Of a DNA stretch of 64,000 bases, positions 1-8,853 are shown in pieces. The translations under genes were made by a program, and so were the position numbers. The stretch lies in contig NZ_CP117996.1 of the NCBI RefSeq assembly GCF_028743715.1, forward strand, positions 1,736,001 through 1,800,000, in the 5' to 3' direction. Each line of letters begins with the position of its first letter. Within the stretch, counting starts at the first letter, position 1. The stretch is from Microbacterium sp. Clip185. Its GTDB lineage: Bacteria > Actinomycetota > Actinomycetes > Actinomycetales > Microbacteriaceae. Below the pieces are notes generated by a model that had not been told where the DNA came from, did no database searches, and saw nothing but the letters and a program-made list of their open reading frames with translations.

Positions 1-195
1 AGCGGCGCCCGCCGACAGGATCGCGAGCACGAGGGCGGTGCCGATGAGCACCGCGTGCACGACGAGGAACCGTGTGGGGCGCCCGTCGGCGTCGCGGGCT
101 CGTGCGTCTTTTGCGACGCGACCGTAGAAGCGCGGCCAGACCACGACGTTGTAGACGGCGTTGACGAGCAGAAGGACGGCGAGCAGGGGAAGCAT
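1..195 (-). CDS. SCO4848-like small membrane protein (3' end outside window)
   Basis: A frame reading leftward from the ATG at 195 stays open to the window edge (65 codons seen), so the C-terminus is missing. It starts with a hydrophobic helix (MLPLLAVLLLVNAVYNVVVW), then a basic loop containing WPRFYGRV and a second hydrophobic stretch from about residue 47. This two-helix layout fits the small actinobacterial SCO4848 family of unknown function. It begins 20 bases after the amidohydrolase stop on the same strand, so it is probably the last gene seen of that operon. The family assignment is from memory of the motif pattern. Confidence 0.6.
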   Translation of the reverse strand, partial: MLPLLAVLLLVNAVYNVVVWPRFYGRVAKDARARDADGRPTRFLVVHAVLIGTALVLAILSAGAA

Positions 196-215
196 GTCCC
201 TGAGCGTAATCGCGC

Positions 216-1709
216 TCAGACGCGGTGGGTCACGCGGCCGTCCAGGACCGTACCGACGACCTGCATGCTGCGCAGAGCGGCCGGTTCCGCCGTCCGGGGG
301 TCCGCCGCGAGCAGTGCGAGATCCGCACGCTGTCCGACGGCGATCGTGTCGGGATCCGCGGAACCGCGATGCGTGGATGCGGCGAGGGCGACCCCCACCG
401 GAACGGTCTCGCCGGGCTGCCAGGGCTCGCGCCCGTCTCGCGTGCGAAAGGCAGCCGTCGCGATCGCAGCCCACGGGTCGAGGGCGGAGACCGGGGCGTC
501 GGATCCGAAACGGAGATCGACACCCGCGGCCCACAGCGAGCGCAGCGGATATGGCCGCGCCGTCTGCGTGACCCAGATGCTGTCGGTCAGATCGCGGTCG
601 TCGAGCGCGTGCTCCGGCTGCACGCTCGCCGTGACTCCGAGTCGTGCCATCCGCGGGATGTCGGCCGCGGCCACGAGCTGCGCGTGCTCGATCGTGCCGT
701 GTGCGTCGGCGGCCGCGTACGCATCGAGGGCATGACGCATCGCGTCGTCGCCGATCGCGTGGATCGCGCAGTCGAGACCCGCGGCCGTGGCCCGCGTCAT
801 GACGTCGCGCAGATCGTCGGGGGCGATGGTGAGCAGTCCGTGCGGATGCGGTGCCTCGGCGTAGGCGACCGAGCACGCCGCCGTGCGGGTGCCGAGAGAT
901 CCATCGGTGATCGCCTTCAACGGTCCGACGGTGACGAGCTCGCCGTCGTCGCCGCGAAGCGGATCTCCGCTGCGCAGGCCCTCCGCGATGGCGCGGTCGA
1001 GCAGATCAGGGTAGATCCCGAACTCCACTCGCAGCAGATCGAAGCCGCCCGCACGACGGCGCTGCCACGAGGACTCGTTCCACACCATGTCGAGGTCCAC
1101 CACGCCGACGACTCCGCGCGCGGACGCGGCGGCGGCCATCGCCGTCACCGCCGCATCCGCGACCTGGTCGGGAAGCTCGTTCAGTCGCCGTGACACATCG
1201 AAGGCCGGGCCTTCGCGAAGCACGCCGTCGTCTGCCGAAAGGCCCTCGCGGGCGAGAGCTGCGGAGTTGAGCCACACGCTGTGCACGTCGGCGTTGATCA
1301 GGTACGTGGGAGTGTCCCCCGTCGCCGCATCCAGGACCTCGAGCGACGGCGCATCGGGCCAGAGCGCATCGCGGAAGCCGGTGCCGACACGCCGCCCGTC
1401 CACACCCGGCGCCACCCGGCCCATCCGGGCCGCCGCATCCGCCGCCGAGACGCACTCCCCGAGTGGCTCGCGCAGCGCCGCCAAGGCCCATTGCGTCACG
1501 TGCACGTGGTGGTCCCAGAGGCCCGGGATGACGTACGCACCCTCGCCGCGATGCACGGCGCCGGCCAGGCGCAGGGACCCCGCCGGCGCGATGTCGGCGA
1601 TGCGCCCGTTCTGGAGGACGATGTCGTAGACCTCGACCCCCGGAAGCAGTTCGGCGCCCGGACCCGCGATCCGCACGTCGGCGAGGGCGTCGATGCGCGG
1701 CCGGCTCAT
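216..1709 (-). CDS. YtcJ-like metal-dependent amidohydrolase
   Basis: A 497-residue amidohydrolase-superfamily (amidohydrolase_3) protein. Visible features are the HxH metal motif in GLWDHHVHV near the N-terminus, GSLGTRTAA in the middle, HAIGDDAMRHALDAYA and IEHAQLV carrying metal or substrate residues, and the late Asp in RFGSDAPVSALDPWAA. The length and motif set match YtcJ / N-substituted formamide deformylase relatives, which are cytoplasmic hydrolases with substrates that cannot be read from sequence. Its ATG overlaps the stop of the upstream PaiB-like gene by 4 bases (ATGA), indicating translational coupling. Confidence 0.85.
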   Translation of the reverse strand: MSRPRIDALADVRIAGPGAELLPGVEVYDIVLQNGRIADIAPAGSLRLAGAVHRGEGAYVIPGLWDHHVHVTQWALAALREPLGECVSAADAAARMGRVAPGVDGRRVGTGFRDALWPDAPSLEVLDAATGDTPTYLINADVHSVWLNSAALAREGLSADDGVLREGPAFDVSRRLNELPDQVADAAVTAMAAAASARGVVGVVDLDMVWNESSWQRRRAGGFDLLRVEFGIYPDLLDRAIAEGLRSGDPLRGDDGELVTVGPLKAITDGSLGTRTAACSVAYAEAPHPHGLLTIAPDDLRDVMTRATAAGLDCAIHAIGDDAMRHALDAYAAADAHGTIEHAQLVAAADIPRMARLGVTASVQPEHALDDRDLTDSIWVTQTARPYPLRSLWAAGVDLRFGSDAPVSALDPWAAIATAAFRTRDGREPWQPGETVPVGVALAASTHRGSADPDTIAVGQRADLALLAADPRTAEPAALRSMQVVGTVLDGRVTHRV

Positions 1710-2341
1710 GCCTGGGGCCGTGCTCGCCGCGCGCGGGCCATCTCGTCCGCCAATGCCGGGTTCGAGTGAGGCCCTTCACCGCGCAGCATCTCGACGATGT
1801 GGTCGACCACCTCCACGGGGCGGTTCTGGCTCAGCTTCCGCTTGGCCACGACCGAGGTCGGAGTGAGCCGGAAGCCGACCGTGCCGCGCTCGAGGCGTCG
1901 CACGAACTCCGCGTCGTTCGGGCGCTCCCACATCCGGCGCGGGTCCGGCATCCGCGACTCGAACCGGTCGACGAGACGGTCCAGAACCCGCAGGTTCTCC
2001 TCGGCGTCCAGCAACTCGGGGACGCCGCGCAGGTGCGCGGCCACGAAGTTCCACGTGGGAACCGCCGGCACGTCGCCGTACCAGCCCGGCGAGACGTAGC
2101 CATGCGGGCCTTGCACCACCACCAGCAGCTCGCGCTCCCCCAGCCCATGGATCGCGTCATCGGGCTTGCCGACGTGGGCCACGATGCTCAGGTCATCGCT
2201 GGTGTCGTCGAGCAGCACGGCGTAGTGCGAGGCGACGAGCCCGTCGGGCCCGGCGCTCACGAGAGTCGCCCACGGGTTGTGGTCGATGAGCCGACGGATC
2301 TCGCCGACGTCGGTCATCGCGAAGCTCGGGTTCTGTCTCAC
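1706..2341 (-). CDS. PaiB-like FMN-binding split-barrel protein
   Basis: The 211-residue product resembles the FMN-binding negative regulator PaiB / pyridoxamine-phosphate-oxidase fold: ATLVSAGPDGLVASHYAVLLD near the N-terminus, HVGKPDDAIHGL and VVVQGPHGYVSPGWYG in the middle, and PTWNFVAAHLRG, which matches the PaiB 'P-TWNY' signature. I chose the GTG at 2341 (VRQNPSFAMTD) because the family alignment begins there; a much longer upstream extension is compositionally noise and would run into the glycosylase gene. It lies 7 bases after the Nei gene stop and overlaps the amidohydrolase start. The true role may be flavin binding rather than DNA binding. Confidence 0.8.
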   Translation of the reverse strand: MRQNPSFAMTDVGEIRRLIDHNPWATLVSAGPDGLVASHYAVLLDDTSDDLSIVAHVGKPDDAIHGLGERELLVVVQGPHGYVSPGWYGDVPAVPTWNFVAAHLRGVPELLDAEENLRVLDRLVDRFESRMPDPRRMWERPNDAEFVRRLERGTVGFRLTPTSVVAKRKLSQNRPVEVVDHIVEMLRGEGPHSNPALADEMARARRARPQA

Positions 2342-2348
2342 CGCATCC

Positions 2349-3344
2349 TCACTTCTGGCACACCGGGCACCAGTAGAGCTTTCGCGCCCCCATCTCCTCC
2401 AGCACGATCGATGTGCCGCTGATCCGACACGGCAGGCCAGCGCGGTGGTACACCCAGTGGCGGTCGTCACGATGCGCCATCGCCCGGCGCCACTCATCGG
2501 GGGTGAGGTCGTCCATGGTCATCATCTGGCCGGTCTCGACGCCGATGCGCAGCAGCCTCACCCAGTCGCGCCAGAGGCCCCGCACGACCTCCTCGGGCAC
2601 GTCGCGTCCCGGCGTGTGCGGGTCGAGCCGGGCGCGGAACAGCAGCTCGGCGCGGTAGACGTTCCCGATGCCGCTGACGACGCTCTGATCCATGAGCAGG
2701 AGTCCGATCGGCGTGGGCTTGCGTCGGACGACGCTCGTGAAGCGTTCCTCACCCTCTGCCACATCGTCGACGAGCGGATCCGGGCCGAGCTTCGCGATGA
2801 CAGCCTGCACCTGATCCGGGGTGAGCACCTCGCACGCGGTGGGGCCGCGCAGGTCTGCGCACGTGGCATCGGTGAGCAGGCGCAACCGCACCTGGCCCAC
2901 CACCGGGGGCGGCCAGGTCGCGTCGGTGTCATCGAGCCCGGAGGTCTGCTCGGACATGCGCACGTGTCCGCGCGCCTTGCGGGGCGCGCCGATGGAGGTC
3001 AGCGAGTTCTCGCCGGCCGCATCCACGATGCGTTCCGGATCGGTCCCCCGCTGGTTCGTCTGCCCCATGCGCCCATTGGCGGAGGCGATCGTGGGATCGA
3101 CGAGGATCTCGCCGGAGAAGTCCCACGCGCCGTACATCCCGAGATGCACGCGCAGCCACAGATCGCCCTCGAACTCGAGGAACATCTGCTTGCCGACAGC
3201 CCTCACCGACAACGCCTCGCGTCCGTCGAGCAGCGCGGCTCCTTCGGCGAAGCGGCCCTGCGGACTCGACGCCGAGACGCGGTGCCCGACGACGTTGCGG
3301 TCGAACTGCCGGGCGATCCGGTGAACGGAATGGCCCTCGGGCAT
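2349..3344 (-). CDS. Fpg/Nei-family DNA glycosylase (Nei2-like)
   Basis: 331 residues starting MPEGHSVHRIARQFD. Pro2 and Glu3 are the catalytic N-terminal residues of formamidopyrimidine-DNA glycosylase/endonuclease VIII enzymes, which excise oxidised bases and nick the strand. The helix-two-turn-helix region (LLMDQSVVSGIGNVYRAELL) is present and the protein ends in a zinc-finger-like hairpin. That finger is unusual: the first pair reads C-R-I-S instead of C-x-x-C, while the second (CPVC) is intact. The MPEGHSVHR start and C-terminal finger resemble the mycobacterial Nei2 group rather than MutM. The start shares one base with the rpiB stop (TGATG). Confidence 0.88.
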   Translation of the reverse strand: MPEGHSVHRIARQFDRNVVGHRVSASSPQGRFAEGAALLDGREALSVRAVGKQMFLEFEGDLWLRVHLGMYGAWDFSGEILVDPTIASANGRMGQTNQRGTDPERIVDAAGENSLTSIGAPRKARGHVRMSEQTSGLDDTDATWPPPVVGQVRLRLLTDATCADLRGPTACEVLTPDQVQAVIAKLGPDPLVDDVAEGEERFTSVVRRKPTPIGLLLMDQSVVSGIGNVYRAELLFRARLDPHTPGRDVPEEVVRGLWRDWVRLLRIGVETGQMMTMDDLTPDEWRRAMAHRDDRHWVYHRAGLPCRISGTSIVLEEMGARKLYWCPVCQK

Positions 3345-3889
3345 CAGCCCGCTTCCGGGTCGAAGCTGCTGGACGCGTCGTCGAGAACGTCGGCGTGTGC
3401 GAGACCCGCGCGCGGGTCGGGCAGGAGCGAGCCGTCGCGCTCGAAGTCCGCGATCTGCGCGATGCGGCGCACATGCCGCTCCTCGTTCGAGAAGGGCGTC
3501 GCGATGAAGCGGTCGATGAAGGTCGTGGCCTCCTCGAACGTGTGCTGGCGGGCGCCGATCGCGATGACGTTGGCATCGTTGTGCTCGCGCGCAAGCTCTG
3601 CCGTCGCGATGTTCCAGACCAGTGCCGCACGGATGCCGGCCACCTTGTTCGCCGCGATCTGCTCGCCGTTGCCGGAGCCGCCGAACACGATACCCAGCGT
3701 CTCGATCCCCGCCGCCTGATCGCGCACGACCGCCTGGGCGGCGCGGATGCAGAACGCCGGGTAGTCGTCGACGGGGTCGTACTCCAGCGGCCCGTGGTCG
3801 ACGACGTCGTGACCGGCTTCGGCGAGGTGGTGCTGCAGGCGCGTCGAGAACTCGAGGCCGGCGTGATCCGTGGCGATGTGGATGCGCAT
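3344..3889 (-). CDS. rpiB: Ribose-5-phosphate isomerase B
   Basis: 181 residues, MRIHIATDHAGLEFSTRL onward. RpiB interconverts ribose-5-phosphate and ribulose-5-phosphate in the pentose phosphate pathway. The phosphate-loop and active-site signature GGSGNGEQIAANKV is present; as in the Mycobacterium tuberculosis enzyme the Glu of GNGEQ would replace the catalytic Cys of other RpiBs. An in-frame ATG exists at 3898, but a TAGGAT hexamer ends 7 bases before the ATG at 3889, which makes 3889 the likely leaderless start. First gene of a tight rpiB-nei-paiB-amidohydrolase run. Confidence 0.93.
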   Translation of the reverse strand: MRIHIATDHAGLEFSTRLQHHLAEAGHDVVDHGPLEYDPVDDYPAFCIRAAQAVVRDQAAGIETLGIVFGGSGNGEQIAANKVAGIRAALVWNIATAELAREHNDANVIAIGARQHTFEEATTFIDRFIATPFSNEERHVRRIAQIADFERDGSLLPDPRAGLAHADVLDDASSSFDPEAG

Positions 3890-3896
3890 GATGCTC

Positions 3897-3902
3897 ATCC
3901 TA
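3897..3902 (-). promoter_or_regulatory. Leaderless -10 element for rpiB
   Basis: TAGGAT on the minus strand followed by 7 bases and the rpiB ATG at 3889. The hexamer partly overlaps the alternative upstream ATG (3898), which argues against that start. Confidence 0.55.
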
Positions 3903-3926
3903 GGGAGGCACGCACCCGACCCGCAC

Positions 3927-5120
3927 TCACGGGGCGATGCCGGCGGCTGCCGGCTTGAAGCCCGCGCGGATGTTCTCGCAGCATCCGGGACGGCAGACGT
4001 CGAACCACGGACCGAGCGATGTGCGGTGCGGACGCTGATCAACCGGTGTACCGGCGAGTCGTTCCTCGATCAGATCGACGAGTCCCGACACATATGCGGG
4101 GTCGATGCCCGGCGTCGGCGTGCGCACCGCCCGGATGCCCACCTCCTCCGCGGTCTCCATGGCCTCCGTGTCGAGGTCCCAGAGCACCTCCATGTGGTCA
4201 CTCACGAAGCCGAGCGGAACGATCGCCACGGCCGTGACTCCGGCCGCGGCGAGCTCGGTGATCTCGTCGTTGATGTCGGGTTCGAGCCACGGTTGGGACG
4301 CGGGGCCCGAACGCGACTGGTAGACGAGCTTCCAACCGATCTCCGGTGCCGACTGCGCCATGACGACCTCGGCGACGGCGAGGTGCTGGGCCTCGTAAGC
4401 CCCGCCGGGGCCGAAGTCGCGGTCTCGCGGGCCCGAGCGCTGCGCGTCGGCGGTCGGGATCGAATGCGTCGAGAACAGCACACGGATCTGCTCGGCGGGC
4501 ACACCGTCGGCGAGGAAGCCCGAGACGGCTTCGCGGACGCCTTCGACGAAGGTCGACACGAACCCCGGGTGGTCGAAGAACTGCCGCACCTTGTCGATCG
4601 TCACGGTGCCGCCCAGGTTCGTCGCGTCCAGTACGCGAGCGAAGTCCTCGCGATACTGGCGACAGCTGGAGAACGAACTGTACGCGCTCGTCGCGACAGC
4701 GAGGAGGGTCGTGTGGCCGGCCTCCGCAGCCTCCTGCACGGCCTCTTCGAGATACGGCCCCCAGTTGCGGTTGCCCCAGTAGACCGGAAGACCGAGACCA
4801 CGGCGGTCGATCTCCGCCTCGAGCGCGGCCTTCAGGGCGCGGTTCTGGGCATTGATCGGGCTGACGCCGCCGAAGTGGCGATAGTGGTGTGCCACCTCCT
4901 CCAGACGCTCGTCCGGGATGCCGCGCCCGCGCGTCACGTTGCGCAGGAACGGGATCACGTCATCCTGACCCTCCGGCCCTCCGAAACCGGCGAGCAGCAC
5001 CGCGTCGTACGCCGTGGGCTGCTCGACCCAGGGCGGACCGCTCGCGGCATGCGCCGAGGCGAAGGGCACGGCCGTGTCGGGGGTCTCGGTCTGAAGCGGG
5101 GTCTGTTCGGGGGAACTCAC
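3927..5120 (-). CDS. hemH: Ferrochelatase, coproporphyrin III type with likely [2Fe-2S] cluster
   Basis: 397 residues from the GTG at 5120, chosen because AAGGATG lies just upstream; a longer frame extends upstream but has no family similarity. Inserts iron into the porphyrin in the last part of haem synthesis; actinobacterial members act in the coproporphyrin-dependent route (CpfC). Motifs include LLAGFGGPEGQDDV near the start, GGVSPINAQNRAL, the Cys-containing SSFSSCRQYREDF segment, and LFSTHSIPTADAQ with the catalytic His. The C-terminus carries CRPGCC. Together with the SSC Cys this supplies the four cysteines known to bind a [2Fe-2S] cluster in actinobacterial ferrochelatases. It sits 37 bases upstream of rpiB on the same strand. 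Confidence 0.93.
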   Translation of the reverse strand: MSSPEQTPLQTETPDTAVPFASAHAASGPPWVEQPTAYDAVLLAGFGGPEGQDDVIPFLRNVTRGRGIPDERLEEVAHHYRHFGGVSPINAQNRALKAALEAEIDRRGLGLPVYWGNRNWGPYLEEAVQEAAEAGHTTLLAVATSAYSSFSSCRQYREDFARVLDATNLGGTVTIDKVRQFFDHPGFVSTFVEGVREAVSGFLADGVPAEQIRVLFSTHSIPTADAQRSGPRDRDFGPGGAYEAQHLAVAEVVMAQSAPEIGWKLVYQSRSGPASQPWLEPDINDEITELAAAGVTAVAIVPLGFVSDHMEVLWDLDTEAMETAEEVGIRAVRTPTPGIDPAYVSGLVDLIEERLAGTPVDQRPHRTSLGPWFDVCRPGCCENIRAGFKPAAAGIAP

Positions 5121-5260
5121 GCCAACATCCTTGCACCGCGAACGGATCGAGCCGGAGCAATACCGCCGATGCGCAGCAAAACCGTAGGCTGGAGCTCTCG
5201 CCCGTGTCGCCAGCAGCGATGCCGCGCCTTTCACACCCTCACCCCATGGGAGCAAACGCA

Positions 5261-7801
5261 GTGCCTGGAGAGAACCTCACCCGGATCGAGGCGCAGGAGC
5301 GCCGCGCGATCGTCGACACCGAGTCGTACGAGATCGCGCTGGATCTGACCACGGGAGCGGAGCTGTTCCGCTCGACCAGCACCATCCGATTCGCCGCCAC
5401 CGAGGGCGCTTCGACCTTCGTCGACCTCATCGCGGAGCGCGTGCACCGCATCACGCTCAACGGCGTCGACATCGACACCTCCGCCTTCGCGGACTCCCGC
5501 ATCCAGCTGGAGAACCTCGCCGCTCAGAACGTGCTGACCGTCGACGCCGACGCGCGGTACACGAACAGCGGCGAGGGGCTGCACCGGTTCGTCGACCCGG
5601 TCGATGGCGAGGTCTACCTCTACTCCCAGTTCGAGGTGCCCGACTCGCGGCGCGTGTTCGCCGTTTTCGAGCAGCCGGATCTGAAGGCGACGTTCCAGTT
5701 CACGATCACCGCTCCCGCCCAGTGGCAGGTCGTCTCCAACTCCCCCACGCCCGAGCCCGCTCCCGCGGGCGACGGCGTCGCGACGTGGACGTTCGAGCCC
5801 ACGCCCCGCATCTCGTCCTACATCACGGCGCTGATCGCCGGCCCCTACGAGGTCACGCGTTCCGAGCTCACCAGCTCGTCGGGACGCGTCATCCCCCTCG
5901 GCGTGTTCGCCCGTAAGAGCCTCTGGCAGTACCTCGACGCCGACTACGTGTTCGAGAAGACCCGCCAGGGCTTCGCGTACTTCGAGGAGAAGTTCGGCGT
6001 CGCCTACCCGTTCGCGAAGTACGACCAGCTCTTCGTCCCCGAGTTCAACGCGGGCGCAATGGAAAACGCGGGTGCGGTGACCTTCACCGAGACGTACGTC
6101 TTCCGCAGCAAGGTCACGGACGCGGTCAAGGAGCGTCGGGTCGTCACGATCCTCCACGAGCTGGCGCACATGTGGTTCGGCGACCTCGTCACCATGAAGT
6201 GGTGGAACGACCTCTGGCTGAACGAGTCGTTCGCCGAGTGGGCGTCGACCATCGCCACCGCCGAGGCCACCGAGTGGACCGAGGCGTGGACCACGTTCAA
6301 CGCGATGGAGAAGTCCTGGGCCTACCGCCAGGACCAGCTGCCCTCCACGCATCCCGTCGTCGCGGAGATCAACGACCTCGAGGACGTCCAGGTCAACTTC
6401 GACGGCATCACCTACGCCAAGGGCGGCTCCGTTCTGAAGCAGCTCGCCGCCTGGGTCGGCGTCGAGGCGTTCTTCGCCGGTGTATCCGCCTACTTCCAGA
6501 AGCACGCGTGGGGCAACACCGAGCTGCCCGATCTGCTGACGGAGCTGGAGACCACCAGCGGCCGCGATCTGTCGGGCTGGTCCAAGAAGTGGCTCGAGAC
6601 GGCCGGCGTCAACACGCTCACCCCCGCGGTGGATGAGTCCGTGGATGGCACCATCAGCAAGTTCTCCATCATCCAGACCGCTCCAGCTGACTACCCCACC
6701 ATCCGTCCGCACCGTCTCGGCATCGGCTTCTACGACCTGCAGGGCGATGCCCTCGTGCGCGTGCACCACATCGAGCTCGACGTCGACGGCGACCGCACCG
6801 ACGTCGCCGAGCTCGTCGGCCACCGCCGCCCCGACCTCATCCTCCTCAACGACGACGACCTGGCGTACGCCAAGATCCGACTCGACGACCGCTCGCTGGC
6901 CACGGCGGTCGCGCACCTGTCGAAGATCAGCGACCCGCTCGCCCGCTCCCTGGTGTGGGGCGCCGCCTGGGATCAGACACGGGATGCGGAGGCGTCGGCC
7001 TCCGAGTACGTGCAGCTCGTCCTCGGCAACATCGCCACCGAGACCGAGTCCACCACGGTGCGCACGACGCTCGCGCAGCTGCAACTGACGGCGAACGCCT
7101 ACGTCGACCCCGCCAAGCGCGATGCCACGCGAGTGGCCGTGGCCGACGGCCTCTGGGAGCTCGCACAGGGTGCGGCCGCGGGAAGCGACAGCCAATTGCA
7201 GTTCGTGACCGCATTCGCCTCTGCCGCGGCGACACCGGAGCATTTCGCACGCGTGCGGAGCCTGCGCGACGGCGAGCTCGTCCTCGACGGCCTCGAGATC
7301 GATGCGGACCTGTCCTGGGCTCTGCTCGTCTCCCTCGCCGCGGGCGGACTCGTCACGACGGCGGACATCGACGCCGCCCTCGCCGCGGACAACACGGCCA
7401 AGGGCGGTGAATTCGCCGCGCAGGCGAAGGCCGCGCTCCCGAACGCGGAGGCCAAGCAGGCCGCCTGGGACGCGCTGGTCGGCTCCGACGACCTTCCCAA
7501 CACCGTCGTCCGCTCGGCCGCCGCGGGCTTCACCCACCCGGCCGGTCGCGACCTGCTAGCCCCGTTCGTGTCAACCTACTTCGACATGCTCCTGCCGGTC
7601 TGGGAGTCGCGCAGCTATCAGATCGCGAACTACCTGATCGTGGGCCTGTACCCGGCGCCCCTCGCCGACGTCGCGTTGCGCGACGCGACACGCGCCTGGC
7701 TCGTCGAGAACCGCGAAGCACCGGCGGCGCTGCGCCGTCTGGTTGCGGAGAACCTCGCCGGCGTCGAGCGCGCCCTCTCCGTCCAGGAGGCGGATGCCTG
7801 A
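5261..7801 (+). CDS. pepN: Aminopeptidase N (M1 family)
   Basis: 846 residues from the GTG at 5261 (VPGENLTRIEAQER); GGGAG lies 8 bases upstream, whereas the in-frame ATG at 5246 lacks a comparable site. M1 zinc aminopeptidases remove N-terminal residues from peptides in the cytoplasm. Visible are the exopeptidase motif GAMEN (NAGAMENAGAVTF), the zinc site HELAH at residues 299-303 and the third ligand Glu322 in WLNESFAEW. The C-terminal third is the long helical ERAP1-like domain typical of actinobacterial PepN. The length (about 850) matches the family. Divergent from hemH; followed by a strong hairpin. Confidence 0.95.
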   Translation: MPGENLTRIEAQERRAIVDTESYEIALDLTTGAELFRSTSTIRFAATEGASTFVDLIAERVHRITLNGVDIDTSAFADSRIQLENLAAQNVLTVDADARYTNSGEGLHRFVDPVDGEVYLYSQFEVPDSRRVFAVFEQPDLKATFQFTITAPAQWQVVSNSPTPEPAPAGDGVATWTFEPTPRISSYITALIAGPYEVTRSELTSSSGRVIPLGVFARKSLWQYLDADYVFEKTRQGFAYFEEKFGVAYPFAKYDQLFVPEFNAGAMENAGAVTFTETYVFRSKVTDAVKERRVVTILHELAHMWFGDLVTMKWWNDLWLNESFAEWASTIATAEATEWTEAWTTFNAMEKSWAYRQDQLPSTHPVVAEINDLEDVQVNFDGITYAKGGSVLKQLAAWVGVEAFFAGVSAYFQKHAWGNTELPDLLTELETTSGRDLSGWSKKWLETAGVNTLTPAVDESVDGTISKFSIIQTAPADYPTIRPHRLGIGFYDLQGDALVRVHHIELDVDGDRTDVAELVGHRRPDLILLNDDDLAYAKIRLDDRSLATAVAHLSKISDPLARSLVWGAAWDQTRDAEASASEYVQLVLGNIATETESTTVRTTLAQLQLTANAYVDPAKRDATRVAVADGLWELAQGAAAGSDSQLQFVTAFASAAATPEHFARVRSLRDGELVLDGLEIDADLSWALLVSLAAGGLVTTADIDAALAADNTAKGGEFAAQAKAALPNAEAKQAAWDALVGSDDLPNTVVRSAAAGFTHPAGRDLLAPFVSTYFDMLLPVWESRSYQIANYLIVGLYPAPLADVALRDATRAWLVENREAPAALRRLVAENLAGVERALSVQEADA

Positions 7802-7808
7802 TCAGGCT

Positions 7809-7857
7809 GATGCATGAAGGCCCCGTCGACCCCGTGTCGACGGGGCCTTCATGCATC
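7809..7857 (+). terminator. Perfect 22-bp hairpin after pepN
   Basis: Arms at 7809-7830 and 7836-7857 are exact reverse complements with a 5-base loop. It begins 8 bases after the pepN stop. There is no T-run, as often seen in high-GC actinomycete terminators. Confidence 0.75.
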
Positions 7858-7929
7858 TCCGCCCATGGGACGAGATGCATCGACCGAGATCGGTACCACA
7901 GGGGGACGCGGGGGCGAAGCGACCGCTCG

Positions 7930-7935
7930 TAGCGT
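7930..7935 (+). promoter_or_regulatory. Leaderless -10 element for the ABC exporter operon
   Basis: TAGCGT followed by 6 bases and the ATG at 7942. GGAG in the gap is too close to the start to act as a normal ribosome-binding site. Confidence 0.55.
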
Positions 7936-7941
7936 GGAGCC

Positions 7942-8853
7942 ATGATCGTCGCAGAGAACCTCACCAAGCAGTTCGGGGACAGGCACGCCGTCTCCGATGT
8001 CAGCTTCACCGTCCAACCCGGCAAGGTCACCGGCTTTCTCGGCCCGAACGGCGCCGGCAAGTCCACGACGATGCGGATGATCGTGGGCCTGGACCGTCCG
8101 ACCCGCGGCAACGTGACCGTCGACGGCGAGGACTACCGCAACATGCGCTCGCCCCTGACCCGGGTCGGTGTCCTCCTGGACGCCAAGGCCGTGCACACCG
8201 GCCGCTCCGCCCGTAACCACCTGCGGGCGCTCGCTGCCACGCACGGCATCCCGACCTCCCGCGTCGACGAGGTCATCGCGCTGACCGGCCTCGAATCCGT
8301 CGCCAAGAAGCGTGCGGGCGGTTTCTCCCTCGGTATGGGCCAGCGTCTCGGCATCGCCGCAGCGCTCCTGGGCGACCCGCAGACGCTCATCCTCGACGAG
8401 CCGGTCAACGGGCTCGATCCCGAGGGCGTGCGCTGGGTGCGCCAGTTCGTGCGCCACTACGCGAGTGAGGGACGCACCGTCCTGCTCTCCAGCCATCTCA
8501 TGAGTGAGATGGCCATCACCGCCGACCACATCATCGTGTTGGGCAAGGGACGTGTCCTCGCGGACGCTCCCGTGTCGCAGCTCGTCTCCGAGTGGACGAG
8601 CACCCGCATCCGGCTGCGCAGCCCGCGGCTCGCGGAGCTCATCCCCCTCATCTCGGGAGCGGGCATCGAGATCACGCAGACCGAACCCGGAACAGCCGAC
8701 CTCGTCGGTGCGCTGCCCGAGACCGTCGGCGACGCCGCGGCGGCCGCCGGCATCCCCATCCACGAGCTGAGCCCGCAGAGCGGTTCGCTCGAAGACGCCT
8801 ACCTCGCCCTCACCGGCGAGTCCGTCGAGTACAAGAGCAAGGAAATCGCATGA
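7942..8853 (+). CDS. ABC-2 type exporter, ATP-binding subunit
   Basis: 303 residues. The nucleotide-binding domain shows Walker A (GPNGAGKST, about residue 35-43), a variant signature (FSLGMGQRLGIAAALL) and Walker B with its catalytic Glu (LILDEPVNGLDPEG), followed by the H-loop SSHLM. The C-terminal about 90 residues form the extension common to CcmA/BcrA-type ATPases that pair with ABC-2 permeases. Its stop overlaps the permease ATG by 4 bases and a sensor kinase/regulator pair follows, an arrangement typical of transporters for antibiotics, peptides or lipids. Substrate unknown. Confidence 0.92.
   Translation: MIVAENLTKQFGDRHAVSDVSFTVQPGKVTGFLGPNGAGKSTTMRMIVGLDRPTRGNVTVDGEDYRNMRSPLTRVGVLLDAKAVHTGRSARNHLRALAATHGIPTSRVDEVIALTGLESVAKKRAGGFSLGMGQRLGIAAALLGDPQTLILDEPVNGLDPEGVRWVRQFVRHYASEGRTVLLSSHLMSEMAITADHIIVLGKGRVLADAPVSQLVSEWTSTRIRLRSPRLAELIPLISGAGIEITQTEPGTADLVGALPETVGDAAAAAGIPIHELSPQSGSLEDAYLALTGESVEYKSKEIA

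Noticed and set aside
5231..7537. A 768-codon open frame antisense to pepN
   Set aside because: Its composition is Arg/Gly/Val/Glu-rich with no domain; it mirrors the third-position GC of pepN, which has complete M1 motifs.
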